Program-made: the position numbers and the translations under genes
Shown: positions 7,162 to 15,133 of the stretch, piece after piece
Layout of the letters: every line of letters starts with the position of its first letter
Numbering within the stretch: the stretch's first letter is position 1
The notes under the pieces: model-generated
Told to the model about the DNA's origin: nothing
What the model saw: only the letters and a program-made list of their open reading frames with translations
Databases searched by the model: none
IMG/VR virus record: IMGVR_UViG_3300047562_004236
Location: 1 to 23,526 of that record
Reading direction: 5' to 3' (one strand)
Source: a virus
Length of the DNA stretch: 23,526 bases

Positions 7162-8131
7162 TTTTGTGAAATTGGCATTAGAAAATGGCGGAATTATTAA
7201 ACCTTTACTTATTCCACCAGAAAAACTTTCTGGACCTTCCTGTATGAATCCATCTGTCCTTGTTGTGGATGGAAAAATATTAGTAAATATTCGTAATGTA
7301 AACTATACATTATATCACTCTGAAATGAATGTTTTTGAACATACTTGGGGTCCATTAGTTTATGTTCATCCGGAAAATGACCTTCATTTAAGAACTACAA
7401 ATTATATAATGGAGATGGATGATGAGTTAAATATGATTCATCAATCAAAAATAGATACATCAAATTTTGACACGTATCAACCTCAATGGGAGTTTGTTGG
7501 ATTAGAAGATGTTCGGTTAATTGAATGGAACGGTAAAATTTATGGAATTGGTGTAAGAAGAGATTTGGATACTGTTGGAACAGGAAGAATGGAACTTTCT
7601 GAACTTGAATTTTCTCAGTCTATAGTTAAAGAAGTTTCAAGATATAGAATTCCTGGTCCACCCCCAGACAATGAATATTGTATGAAAAATTGTACTCCAA
7701 TCCAGGATAAACCTTTTACATTATTAAAATGGACAAATCCTACAGTATTAATGAAATTTTATCCTGATGGTAGAGATACTGAAGTAGTTACAACTAATGA
7801 ATATAAATCTGGATATGCTGACATGAGAGGGGGTTCTCAGGTTATTAAATATAAAAACGGTTATATTACTTTAATTCATGAAACTTATTTGTATCGTTCA
7901 GAACAAGATAGAAAAGATGGTCATTATAAACATAGATTTGTAATCTGGGACAACGAGTTTAAAGAGCAAAAATTTTCTGAACTATTTTCTTTTATGAATA
8001 TGAAAATAGAATTTTGCTGTGGAATGTCTGTTTACGGAAATGATTTTCTTATAAGTTTTGCCGTACAAGATAATGCATCATATATACTAAAAATACCACA
8101 AACTTTTATTGACAATTTTATAGGTTTATAA
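7154..8131 (+). CDS. GH130-like five-bladed propeller protein
   Basis: A 325-aa soluble protein with motifs of the GH43/GH130-type beta-propeller: GPSCMNPSVLVVDG (27-40), FVGLEDVRLIEWNGKIYGIG (114-133) as the central acidic motif, MRGGSQVIKYKNGYITLIHE, a HRFVIWD motif in the mid-250s, and EFCCGM in the high 280s. GH130 enzymes cleave beta-mannosides, mostly by phosphorolysis. Whether this protein is catalytic is uncertain, since distant members found in glycan clusters are often annotated only by fold. In context it may trim, transfer or bind sugars during glycan assembly. It overlaps the DUF6165 gene by 8 nt and is followed after 4 nt by the double FkbM gene. Confidence 0.65.
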   Translation: MNNFVKLALENGGIIKPLLIPPEKLSGPSCMNPSVLVVDGKILVNIRNVNYTLYHSEMNVFEHTWGPLVYVHPENDLHLRTTNYIMEMDDELNMIHQSKIDTSNFDTYQPQWEFVGLEDVRLIEWNGKIYGIGVRRDLDTVGTGRMELSELEFSQSIVKEVSRYRIPGPPPDNEYCMKNCTPIQDKPFTLLKWTNPTVLMKFYPDGRDTEVVTTNEYKSGYADMRGGSQVIKYKNGYITLIHETYLYRSEQDRKDGHYKHRFVIWDNEFKEQKFSELFSFMNMKIEFCCGMSVYGNDFLISFAVQDNASYILKIPQTFIDNFIGL

Positions 8132-8135
8132 AATT

Positions 8136-9377
8136 ATGCTTTTAAATTTTACCGAGTTGAAAACAAAATATAACGCAAATATAATTGGTATTATACATAT
8201 TGGAGCACATTATGGAGAAGAGATTAAAGACTATATTGACAATGGAATACAAAAACTTTTGCTATTCGAACCTCTGGAAGATAATTATAATATTCTTTTA
8301 GATAGAATTAATGGATTGAATGCTAATATAAAATTACATAAGGTTGCTCTAGGTTCAGAAATTAAAGAAGCAACTATGTATGTAAGTGATAACGAAAAGC
8401 AAAGTAGTTCGATATTGAAACCAAAAAAACATTTAACACATCATCCGGACGTATATTTTCCAGATATGGAGAATGTTGAAGTGAATATCTTAGATAATTA
8501 TGACACCTTTGAATATAATTTTATTTCAATGGATGTTCAAGGATATGAATTGGAGGTTTTGAAAGGTGCAAAAAATTCCTTAAATAGTATCGATTATGTT
8601 TATTGTGAAGTCAATAGAGATGAAGTGTATGAAAATAATGCTTTAATAGAAGAAATAGATTTATATCTATCTCAATTTGGTTTTACCAGGGTTGAAACTG
8701 ATTGGTCTGGTGGAATATGGGGAGATGCTTTTTATGTTAAAAATTTTTTAAATGATTATCAAAAATGTTTATCTAGAGTAAATTTTGATTCAAAATATTC
8801 TCTATTGTTTTTAGATGTTGGGTGTAATATTGAAGATGAAATGGATGATTTTACTGAAATGTTTTTTAAAAAATACAAAAATTCAAATTGTGTAGCAATA
8901 GAACCTGTTTTTTATAAAAAATATGAAGAAAAATGGGGTAATGATTCAAGAGTAACTCTTGTTAAAAAAGCTTTAAGTAATAACTCGTCAACTAAAATTT
9001 TATATTCACCTCCAGTTTGTAATGGATTGTCATCTTTTTATAAAAGGGATTATTTTAATGGTAATTATAATGAACTTTATATTGAATGTTTATCTTTAGA
9101 TGATTTGTCTGTCGATTTAAATATAAATTATATTGATTATCTTAAAGTTGATACGGAAGGTTCTGAATTTCCAATTTTAATGGGGAGTATTAATTTGTTA
9201 AAAAATAAAAAAATTAATTATATTCAGTTAGAATATGGTGGAACATATAAAGATGCCAATTATACTGTTTTAGATGTTATAACCTTTTTACTTTCATATA
9301 ATTATGAGTTAATTTACTATACTGGAGATTGTTATAATAATAATTCTTCTGGAGAATTATTATTTAAATGTATGTAG
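8136..9377 (+). CDS. tandem double FkbM methyltransferase
   Basis: A 413-aa protein made of two consecutive FkbM-type SAM methyltransferase domains. Domain 1: IIHIGAHYGEE (19-29), LLFEPLEDNY (42-51), FISMDVQGYELEVLKGA (129-145). Domain 2: LFLDVGCNIEDE (224-235), VAIEPVF (253-259), LKVDTEGSEFPILMG (336-350). Both keep the glycine-rich SAM loop, the acidic residue after strand 2, and the D-x-x-G strand-4 motif, so both may be active. The two halves are diverged, so this is not a very recent internal duplication. Likely role: O-methylation of sugars on the glycan made by neighbouring enzymes, possibly at two positions. A GGAG-type ribosome site precedes the following GT11 gene, separated by 9 nt. 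Confidence 0.85.
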   Translation: MLLNFTELKTKYNANIIGIIHIGAHYGEEIKDYIDNGIQKLLLFEPLEDNYNILLDRINGLNANIKLHKVALGSEIKEATMYVSDNEKQSSSILKPKKHLTHHPDVYFPDMENVEVNILDNYDTFEYNFISMDVQGYELEVLKGAKNSLNSIDYVYCEVNRDEVYENNALIEEIDLYLSQFGFTRVETDWSGGIWGDAFYVKNFLNDYQKCLSRVNFDSKYSLLFLDVGCNIEDEMDDFTEMFFKKYKNSNCVAIEPVFYKKYEEKWGNDSRVTLVKKALSNNSSTKILYSPPVCNGLSSFYKRDYFNGNYNELYIECLSLDDLSVDLNINYIDYLKVDTEGSEFPILMGSINLLKNKKINYIQLEYGGTYKDANYTVLDVITFLLSYNYELIYYTGDCYNNNSSGELLFKCM

Positions 9378-9386
9378 GAGAAAAAA

Positions 9387-10166
9387 ATGATTTCAATGAA
9401 TAAACTTGGGTCAATGGGAAGACTCGGAAACCAAATGTTCCAATACGCAGCATTAAGAAGTCTTGCGAAAAAATTTAATTATGAATACTGTTTGCCATAT
9501 TTTGAGGGAAGTTTGTGCGGAGAAGATTTAACTTTATTCGATTGTTTTGAATTGAATGGGGAGAAAAGAAGAAATACAAATTTATATGAAATTAAGTTAG
9601 ATACATTATCTTTTGATGAAAATATTTTTGATAGATGTCCAGATAATGTAGATTTGATTGGTTATTTTCAGGATTCAAAATACTTCGAAAATAATTCAGA
9701 AGACATAAAGAAATCATTCAAATTCAAAGAAATATTTTTTGATCTCGCAAAAAATTATTTTTATTCTACTTTTGGAGATGAAGAAATTATATCTTTACAT
9801 ATTAGAAGAGGTGATTATTTACAGTTTCCTCATCATATAGTTCAAGATAAAGAATATTATGAAAGAGCATTAAAATTTTTTAATAAAAATTTAAAAGTGC
9901 TGATATTTACAGATGATATTGAATGGTCTCAAAATCAAGATATATTTAAATCACAAAGATTCTTTTTTTCTACAAATAATAATAGTGCAGTTGATCTTTG
10001 TATGCAAACTTTTTGTAAATATCATATTATATCAAACTCTACTTTTAGTTGGTGGGGTGCTTGGTTATCAGATAGTAAAAAAGTAGTAAAACCTTCTGAT
10101 TGGTTTGGTTCAGAATTAAGTAATTATGAGAATTTTCTTCAAGTTGATAGTTGGATTTCTATATGA
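9387..10166 (+). CDS. GT11 family alpha-1,2-fucosyltransferase-like protein
   Basis: A 259-aa GT11 enzyme with GRLGNQMFQYAALRS (11-25), HIRRGDYL (138-145), FTDD (174-177) and NSTFSWWGAWL (217-227). The HxRRGDY motif is intact, unlike in the inverted paralogue at 788-1546. Motif spacing is nearly equal in the two proteins, so they are clear paralogues of similar length. Predicted reaction: transfer of L-fucose from GDP-fucose to a glycan hydroxyl. The ribosome site AGGAGA lies about 9 nt before the ATG, one of the better ones in the island. The stop overlaps the next ATG as ATGA at 10163. Confidence 0.9.
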   Translation: MISMNKLGSMGRLGNQMFQYAALRSLAKKFNYEYCLPYFEGSLCGEDLTLFDCFELNGEKRRNTNLYEIKLDTLSFDENIFDRCPDNVDLIGYFQDSKYFENNSEDIKKSFKFKEIFFDLAKNYFYSTFGDEEIISLHIRRGDYLQFPHHIVQDKEYYERALKFFNKNLKVLIFTDDIEWSQNQDIFKSQRFFFSTNNNSAVDLCMQTFCKYHIISNSTFSWWGAWLSDSKKVVKPSDWFGSELSNYENFLQVDSWISI

Positions 10167-11890
10167 ATGATACATTAAAAATATTGTTCTTTGGAATTTC
10201 AAATAGAGAATCAATTTGGGAATATGATTATATTCATAATGAGTTTTTTTCAGATTGGGATAACACAAATGATTATTTTTTAACACTATCTGAAGTTAAA
10301 CAAATAAACTCTAAGTTTGATGTTATTGTATATTTTTGTAGAGATCCAAATAATTATCCGTGGGGATATATACCAACTTATGAACATATTTTAGAATGTG
10401 TCCAAATTACAAATCCAAAAATAGTTATTCAATTATCTGATGAATTTATACATGAAAATCTTCAAGAGCACAATAAGTTGGCAAATTATTGTGACTTATT
10501 TTTAAGGCAATATAATCATAAAAATTATTTTTACGAAAAAAATACAACACACATACCTATTGGATATAGGAATAACTTTAACACTAAAGAAAAGTGTATT
10601 AAAAAAATTAAAGATAGAAAATATAATTGGAGTTTTTTTGGTACTTACAAGTCTGATAGAAAAGAATTAGTTGATATATTTTCCAATATTTCAAATGGAA
10701 AATATATTTTACGAGATGAAAGTTGTTCAGATTTAATATCATCAGATGAATTAGTTGATTTTTTTATTGACTCTATTTTTATTCCTTGTAGTAGAGGATG
10801 GTCAACTTTAGACACTATGAGATTATATGAATCATCTATATGTGGTGCAATACCAATTGTTGTTGGAACAAAAGAAGAAATTGAATTTGTGTTTAAGTAT
10901 GAAGAAAATCCACCTTGGTTATTTTTTGAAAGTTGGGAAGATGCTTGTAAAGAATGTTTGAATTTATTGGAAGACAAAGAGAAACTGCAAGAAATTCAAG
11001 ATAAAGTTTTACTATGGTGGGAAAATAGAATTTTTACAATAAAACAAAATATAAAAAAACATTTTATTAACAGTTATGAGCAAAATAAATTAAAAAATTT
11101 TCCTCCAGTTAACTTTATAAGTATTGAAGAATCTGAGGATAGGAGGAAAGTTTTATGTGAAAATTTTAAAAAATATGAAATTACTCGGATAACTCCTCAT
11201 ATATACAAAAAATACAATGATGATTATCATAAAATAGTTGGACGTGATGTTGATAATATGATACCAAAACATCATAGAGGTCCAGTAACATCACATTTAA
11301 AAGCAATTAAAGAGTGGTACGAATCAACAGATGAAGATTATGCGTTTTTTTGTGAGGATGATTTGAGTTTTGAGTCAATTAAATATTGGAATTTTACTTG
11401 GGAAGAATTTTTTAATAGATTGCCGAAAAACTGGCAATGTGTTCAGTTATCTTTTATTACTACACAATTACCATATATTGAATATGTAATAAAAGAATAT
11501 AATAATTTGTTTAGATATAGAGACTGGGGTGATTGGTCTTGTTGTTCTTATTTAATAAAAAGATCTCATGCAAAAAATATAGTAAATAATTATTTTAATG
11601 GTGATAAAATAATTTTAGAATATAAGGGACACGATTGGGAAAAAAGATTACAATCCCATAAAAGTTGGTCGATACCTTGTTCAGAAACAATGGTTTGCAC
11701 TTATTTTTATGAAGATACAATTTATATTATGCCACTATTTTTAGAATCTATAGATTTTTCAAGTACTTGGTCTGATGATAAATATGATAGTAGAGATAGT
11801 GTTCATAATTTTTCACATCATATAATACTAAATTGGTGGAAAAATACTGGTAAGTACTTAACTATAGATCAAATATTTGAATCAAAATAA
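10163..11890 (+). CDS. exostosin-like - GT25-like bifunctional glycosyltransferase
   Basis: A 575-aa protein starting at ATG 10163, overlapping the preceding TGA; a TTG 12 nt upstream is a less likely start. Residues 1-300 are exostosin-like, with LSDEF (91-95), HIPIGY (130-135), IPCSRGWSTLDTMRLYESS (207-225), PIVVGT (231-236) and NPPW (249-252), and are paralogous to the protein at 4388-5215. Residues 315-575 resemble family GT25 (LPS galactosyltransferase type): NFISIEESEDRR (317-328), RITPHIY, RGPVTSHLKAIKEW (372-385) and the acidic YAFFCEDDLSFE (393-404). Two sugar-transfer steps in one chain are inferred, with unknown donors. No membrane segment is visible. The next gene starts 14 nt later with a GAGGT ribosome site. 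Confidence 0.8.
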   Translation: MNDTLKILFFGISNRESIWEYDYIHNEFFSDWDNTNDYFLTLSEVKQINSKFDVIVYFCRDPNNYPWGYIPTYEHILECVQITNPKIVIQLSDEFIHENLQEHNKLANYCDLFLRQYNHKNYFYEKNTTHIPIGYRNNFNTKEKCIKKIKDRKYNWSFFGTYKSDRKELVDIFSNISNGKYILRDESCSDLISSDELVDFFIDSIFIPCSRGWSTLDTMRLYESSICGAIPIVVGTKEEIEFVFKYEENPPWLFFESWEDACKECLNLLEDKEKLQEIQDKVLLWWENRIFTIKQNIKKHFINSYEQNKLKNFPPVNFISIEESEDRRKVLCENFKKYEITRITPHIYKKYNDDYHKIVGRDVDNMIPKHHRGPVTSHLKAIKEWYESTDEDYAFFCEDDLSFESIKYWNFTWEEFFNRLPKNWQCVQLSFITTQLPYIEYVIKEYNNLFRYRDWGDWSCCSYLIKRSHAKNIVNNYFNGDKIILEYKGHDWEKRLQSHKSWSIPCSETMVCTYFYEDTIYIMPLFLESIDFSSTWSDDKYDSRDSVHNFSHHIILNWWKNTGKYLTIDQIFESK

Positions 11891-11904
11891 TTTTGAGGTA
11901 ATGT

Positions 11905-14352
11905 ATGAATGAATTGATTGATTTTTCTTTAGATACAGAAAATGGAGAAAAAAATTATAATCTGGCAAAATGGTATGAATCTCAAGGACAAACTGCAGCA
12001 GCACATACCTATTATTTAAGATGTGCCGAACGGTCTGAAAACTACCTTTTATCATATTCGGCATTAATTAGAGCGTCATTTTGTTATAAATCTCAAGGTT
12101 CAAGAGATGTTACAGAAAAAGTACTTCTTGAAAATGCTTTAATACTAATTCCAGAAAGACCGGAAGCATATTATTTTATTTCATTATTGTATGAAAAAAA
12201 ACAAGATTGGCAAAATTGTTACATCTATGCGGATTTTGGATTAAGATGTGATTTTTCTCCATTGGACTATATTCCTGAATATGGAGGAAAACATCTATTG
12301 ATTTTTCAAAAAGCAGTTGCGTCTTGGTGGTGGGGTAAAGGAATGGAATCCAGAAAATTATTTCATTCTCTTGTTGATAACCATTGGGAACTATTAGATG
12401 AAACTCATAAGAAATCTGTAGAAAGTAATATTGCAAGATTGGGTTCTGGTCCAAAATCTCAAGAATTTGTTTTTTATAAAAAAGAAAATTATTATAAGTT
12501 AAGATATAACTTTCCGGATTCTTCTTCAATAGAACATAATTATTCTCAAGTTTTTCAGGACATGTTTATTCTTTCTATGACAAATGGAAAGAAAAATGGA
12601 ACTTTTCTTGAAATAGGAGGATCAGACCCATTTAGAGGTAATAATACTGCACTTTTAGAAAAAAATTTTGATTGGAAAGGAGTTTCTATTGAATATGATA
12701 AAAAATTTATTGATAATTATACAAATAATAGAACTGCAAAATTAATACACGACAATGCATTAACAATAGATTACAATAAACTTCTTCAAGAGAATTTTAA
12801 AGATAATGTTATTGATTATCTTCAACTAGACATTGAACCAGCAAGAAATACATATGAGTGTATGCTAAAAATACCTTTTGATGAATATAAGTTCGCTGTG
12901 ATTACTTATGAACATGATTATTACATTGATATAACTAAGTCTTATCGTGATAAATCAAGAGAATTTCTTAAAAGTAAAGGTTATGTGATGATTGTAAATG
13001 ATATTTCTCCTGATGGACTTAGTAATTTTGAAGATTGGTGGGTTCATCCTGATTTAGTAGATAAAAAAATTATGAATATTATGAACGATGTATCAGATAA
13101 TATTAAAAAAGTTGATGACTATATGCTCAGTAATGATTATTATGCTGAATTTGATACTGATAAGTACTTAAGAGAAAATTTTTTTCCGGACTTTTCTTAT
13201 AAAGGAGTAATGGTTGAAGTTGGCGCAGGTCCACCGACATTCATCAGTACTTCTAAGCATTTTAGAAACAATGGATGGAGAACGATTTGTATTGAACCAA
13301 ATCCAAAGTTTGTAAAACAGCATAAAAAAGAAGGAAGTGAAGTCTATCAATATGCGTGTTCAGATGAAGAAAATAAAACTTCATTTGTAATTAACTACAA
13401 TAATGATAATTGGTATTCTCAAGAAAACGATGGAGTTAGTTACTCATCCTTAGGAATTAGATATCAAAATATTCCAGAACACAACACTCAAGAAACAATT
13501 GAGGTTAATACAATTAGACTTAATACTTTACTAGAAAAAATTAATGTAGAAAAAGTTGATATTCTTTCTATTGATGTAGAAGGATGGGAACTTGATGTAT
13601 TGATGGGATTTGATCATATTAAATATGATCCTAAAGTAATTGTTTTAGAAAACTTTGAAAATAAAGTTGAATATGAAGTTTTTATGAGTGAAAGAGGATA
13701 TTATAAAAAAACTTCTCTTGGTTATAATGAAATCTATGTGAAGATTCAAGAACAAAAATTTTTTGAAATTAATTCAAATTTACAATCAACTTCTTGGATT
13801 GTTGATAATTTTTATGAAAATCCAGATGAAATAAGAAAATTTGCATTAGAACAAGATTATGATATTGGAGGAATTGGTAGAGGATACATTGGAAATAGAA
13901 CTCATAAACAATTTTTATTTCCGGAACTCAAAGAAAAATTTGAAAATGTAATGGGTAAAAAAATTACTAAATGGGAAGAATATGGGATGAACGGTAGATT
14001 TCAATATTGTTGGTCAGGTCAACCATTGGTATATCATTGTGATAGTCAAAAATGGGGAGGAATGTTATATCTTACTCCAAATGCTCCATATCAATGTGGA
14101 ACAACTTTATATGCACATAAAAAAACCAGAGCTAGAACTTATTATGATCAAGGATGGAATTCATCATGGATAGATGTTCCTGGAGATTGTCATCTTGATG
14201 GTACACCTTTTGAACCAGTAGATGTTTTTGGGAATGTTTATAATCGTCTTGTCATATTTGATGCGAGTTGTATACATTCTGCTTCAGAATATTTTGGAAC
14301 AGTAAAAGAAAATTGTAGATTATGGCAAATGTTCTTTTTTGACGCAGATTAA
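11905..14352 (+). CDS. four-part protein: TPR-like, two FkbM methyltransferases, 2OG-Fe(II) oxygenase
   Basis: At 815 aa this is the largest product in the window. Residues 1-190 are helical and TPR-like (AKWYESQGQTAAAHTYYL, LLENALILIPERPEAYY). Residues 210-400 resemble a FkbM domain: QVFQDMFIL, GTFLEIGGSDPF (232-243), VSIEYD (260-265), YLQLDIEP (305-312). Residues 430-615 are a second, more canonical FkbM domain: MVEVGAGPPTF (436-446), ICIEPNP (461-467), ILSIDVEGWEL (553-563). Residues 625-815 are a DUF6445-like 2OG-Fe(II) oxygenase, with HCD (711-713), H791 in FDASCIHSA, and R805. In domain 1 the D-V-E-G strand is D-I-E-P, so its activity is less certain. The combined chain suggests coupled methylation and hydroxylation of a glycan or glycoprotein; this is inference. 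It is the last gene of the island. Confidence 0.8.
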   Translation: MNELIDFSLDTENGEKNYNLAKWYESQGQTAAAHTYYLRCAERSENYLLSYSALIRASFCYKSQGSRDVTEKVLLENALILIPERPEAYYFISLLYEKKQDWQNCYIYADFGLRCDFSPLDYIPEYGGKHLLIFQKAVASWWWGKGMESRKLFHSLVDNHWELLDETHKKSVESNIARLGSGPKSQEFVFYKKENYYKLRYNFPDSSSIEHNYSQVFQDMFILSMTNGKKNGTFLEIGGSDPFRGNNTALLEKNFDWKGVSIEYDKKFIDNYTNNRTAKLIHDNALTIDYNKLLQENFKDNVIDYLQLDIEPARNTYECMLKIPFDEYKFAVITYEHDYYIDITKSYRDKSREFLKSKGYVMIVNDISPDGLSNFEDWWVHPDLVDKKIMNIMNDVSDNIKKVDDYMLSNDYYAEFDTDKYLRENFFPDFSYKGVMVEVGAGPPTFISTSKHFRNNGWRTICIEPNPKFVKQHKKEGSEVYQYACSDEENKTSFVINYNNDNWYSQENDGVSYSSLGIRYQNIPEHNTQETIEVNTIRLNTLLEKINVEKVDILSIDVEGWELDVLMGFDHIKYDPKVIVLENFENKVEYEVFMSERGYYKKTSLGYNEIYVKIQEQKFFEINSNLQSTSWIVDNFYENPDEIRKFALEQDYDIGGIGRGYIGNRTHKQFLFPELKEKFENVMGKKITKWEEYGMNGRFQYCWSGQPLVYHCDSQKWGGMLYLTPNAPYQCGTTLYAHKKTRARTYYDQGWNSSWIDVPGDCHLDGTPFEPVDVFGNVYNRLVIFDASCIHSASEYFGTVKENCRLWQMFFFDAD

Positions 14353-14357
14353 ATAAC

Positions 14358-14386
14358 TTGACATAACTTTTTCTTAACTCTATAAT
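14358..14386 (+). promoter_or_regulatory. sigma70-type consensus promoter before the glutaredoxin gene
   Basis: TTGACA (14358-14363), a 17-bp spacer, and TATAAT (14381-14386): both hexamers match the bacterial consensus exactly. It starts 6 bp after the stop of the glycan island and 24 bp before the glutaredoxin ATG. It marks the start of a new transcription unit, presumably read early by host RNA polymerase. Confidence 0.88.
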
Positions 14387-14409
14387 GTAAAAGACACTTA
14401 AATTTTTTT

Positions 14410-14646
14410 ATGAATTTTTCTGTATACTCAAAAGAAAATTGCCCATACTGTGAAAGAGTAAAAAAAGTTTTTGATATGTTAAATATTCAACATAAAATTT
14501 TTACTTTAGACAAAGATTTTGTTAAAGAAGAATTTTATTCTAAGTTTGGAAAAGGATCAACTTTTCCCCAAGTATTATGTGATGATGAGATAATTGGGGG
14601 GTGTGTAGAAACAATTAAGTTCCTAAAGGAAAACAAGTTTGTATAA
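14410..14646 (+). CDS. nrdC: glutaredoxin
   Basis: A 78-aa protein with the thioredoxin fold of small glutaredoxins: FSVYSKENCPYCERVKK with the redox motif CPYC at residues 11-14, then STFPQVLCDDEIIGGCVET carrying the cis-proline (TFPQV) and the GG of the glutathione-binding site. T4-like phages encode such a protein to reduce ribonucleotide reductase, hence the symbol nrdC, given from context. An extra Cys sits in the GGC motif. No convincing Shine-Dalgarno precedes the ATG; the leader from the consensus promoter is very short and T-rich. The stop TAA-proximal sequence overlaps a late-promoter-like TATAAATA. Confidence 0.9.
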   Translation: MNFSVYSKENCPYCERVKKVFDMLNIQHKIFTLDKDFVKEEFYSKFGKGSTFPQVLCDDEIIGGCVETIKFLKENKFV

Positions 14647-14845
14647 TATAAATAACTCTGAAGACTACATTAATCGTGGTTTTGAATTTTTACTTGATGG
14701 AGGAAGAAAGCAAACTAAACCATTTCAAATTATCTTTAAGAAGATAGTTTGCTTTCTAAATCGGGAAGTATCTATCTCCTTTGAACTTTCCTTAAGAAAA
14801 AAGGAAAAAACCAATCTTTTGGAGAACAACCATGTTAGCAGTTAG
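14639..14845 (+). CDS. possible small gene without an ATG, or translated relic
   Basis: A 68-codon open frame between the glutaredoxin and the small membrane protein genes. It has no ATG in frame and could only begin at TTG 14639, inside the glutaredoxin 3' end. The predicted residues (EDYINRGFEFLLDGG, then FKKIVCFLNREVSISFELSL) look protein-like, with alternating hydrophobic positions, but the frame also spans a 12-bp inverted repeat at 14705-14757 and the ribosome site of the next gene. Either it is a decayed or unusually started gene, or the stretch is a structured leader RNA and the frame is accidental. I cannot decide. Confidence 0.3.
   Translation: MYNINNSEDYINRGFEFLLDGGRKQTKPFQIIFKKIVCFLNREVSISFELSLRKKEKTNLLENNHVSS
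14647..14654 (+). promoter_or_regulatory. T4-type late promoter box
   Basis: TATAAATA, an exact match to the T4 late promoter consensus recognised by sigma gp55 with gp33, lies directly after the glutaredoxin stop and faces the structured region before the small membrane protein gene. An 8-bp A/T motif can occur by chance in such AT-rich DNA, so position is the main support. Confidence 0.45.
14705..14757 (+). promoter_or_regulatory. nested inverted repeat (candidate RNA structure)
   Basis: Perfect 12-nt arms AGAAAGCAAACT (14705-14716) and AGTTTGCTTTCT (14746-14757) enclose a 29-nt loop that contains its own 5-bp hairpin, ATCTT/AAGAT (14732-14736 with 14741-14745, loop TAAG). A further 7-bp hairpin follows, TTTCCTT (14787-14793) with AAGGAAA (14801-14807). 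None is followed by a T run, so these are not simple terminators. They lie between a late-promoter-like box and the 14832 gene. Confidence 0.5.
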
Positions 14846-15095
14846 TCTAGTATTTGGTTCATTTCTTACAGTTTTATTTTTTATTGTTGGATTAATTGTT
14901 GGATGGGTTATAAGAGAATATATGATGAATTATAGAGAGTTTCCAAAAATGCATCCAGAATTTTTTGATAATGAAGGAAATATCATCTCTGATGAAATAG
15001 TATCTCTTAAAGTTGAACCTGGATTTTATGATGAATTTTTAGAAGAATATAATGAATCTCTTGAAGATGATGAAGACGAAGATAAAAATGAGTAA
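14832..15095 (+). CDS. small single-span membrane protein
   Basis: An 87-aa protein. Residues 2-27 form one clear hydrophobic helix (LVFGSFLTVLFFIVGLIVGWVI), followed by a basic RE/YR stretch and a strongly acidic C-terminal tail (EDDEDEDKNE). The topology is probably N-out with the acidic tail in the cytoplasm. GGAG at 14821-14824 supplies a ribosome site 7 nt before ATG 14832. Small one-helix acidic-tailed proteins near nrdC are common in T4-like cyanophages, but I do not know a function. It could be a late or holin-accessory protein, without evidence for either. Confidence 0.7.
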   Translation: MLAVSLVFGSFLTVLFFIVGLIVGWVIREYMMNYREFPKMHPEFFDNEGNIISDEIVSLKVEPGFYDEFLEEYNESLEDDEDEDKNE

Positions 15096-15133
15096 TATAT
15101 AAAATAATAAACACATATCATATTGAAATTATT

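Noticed and set aside
10151-10162. TTG start for the exostosin-GT25 gene
   Set aside because: ATG 10163 overlaps the previous TGA and aligns with the start of the paralogue.
12176-12529. 117-codon minus-strand frame inside the four-part protein
   Set aside because: Antisense to a well-supported domain, with no start signal and Phe/Ile/Leu-rich noise composition.
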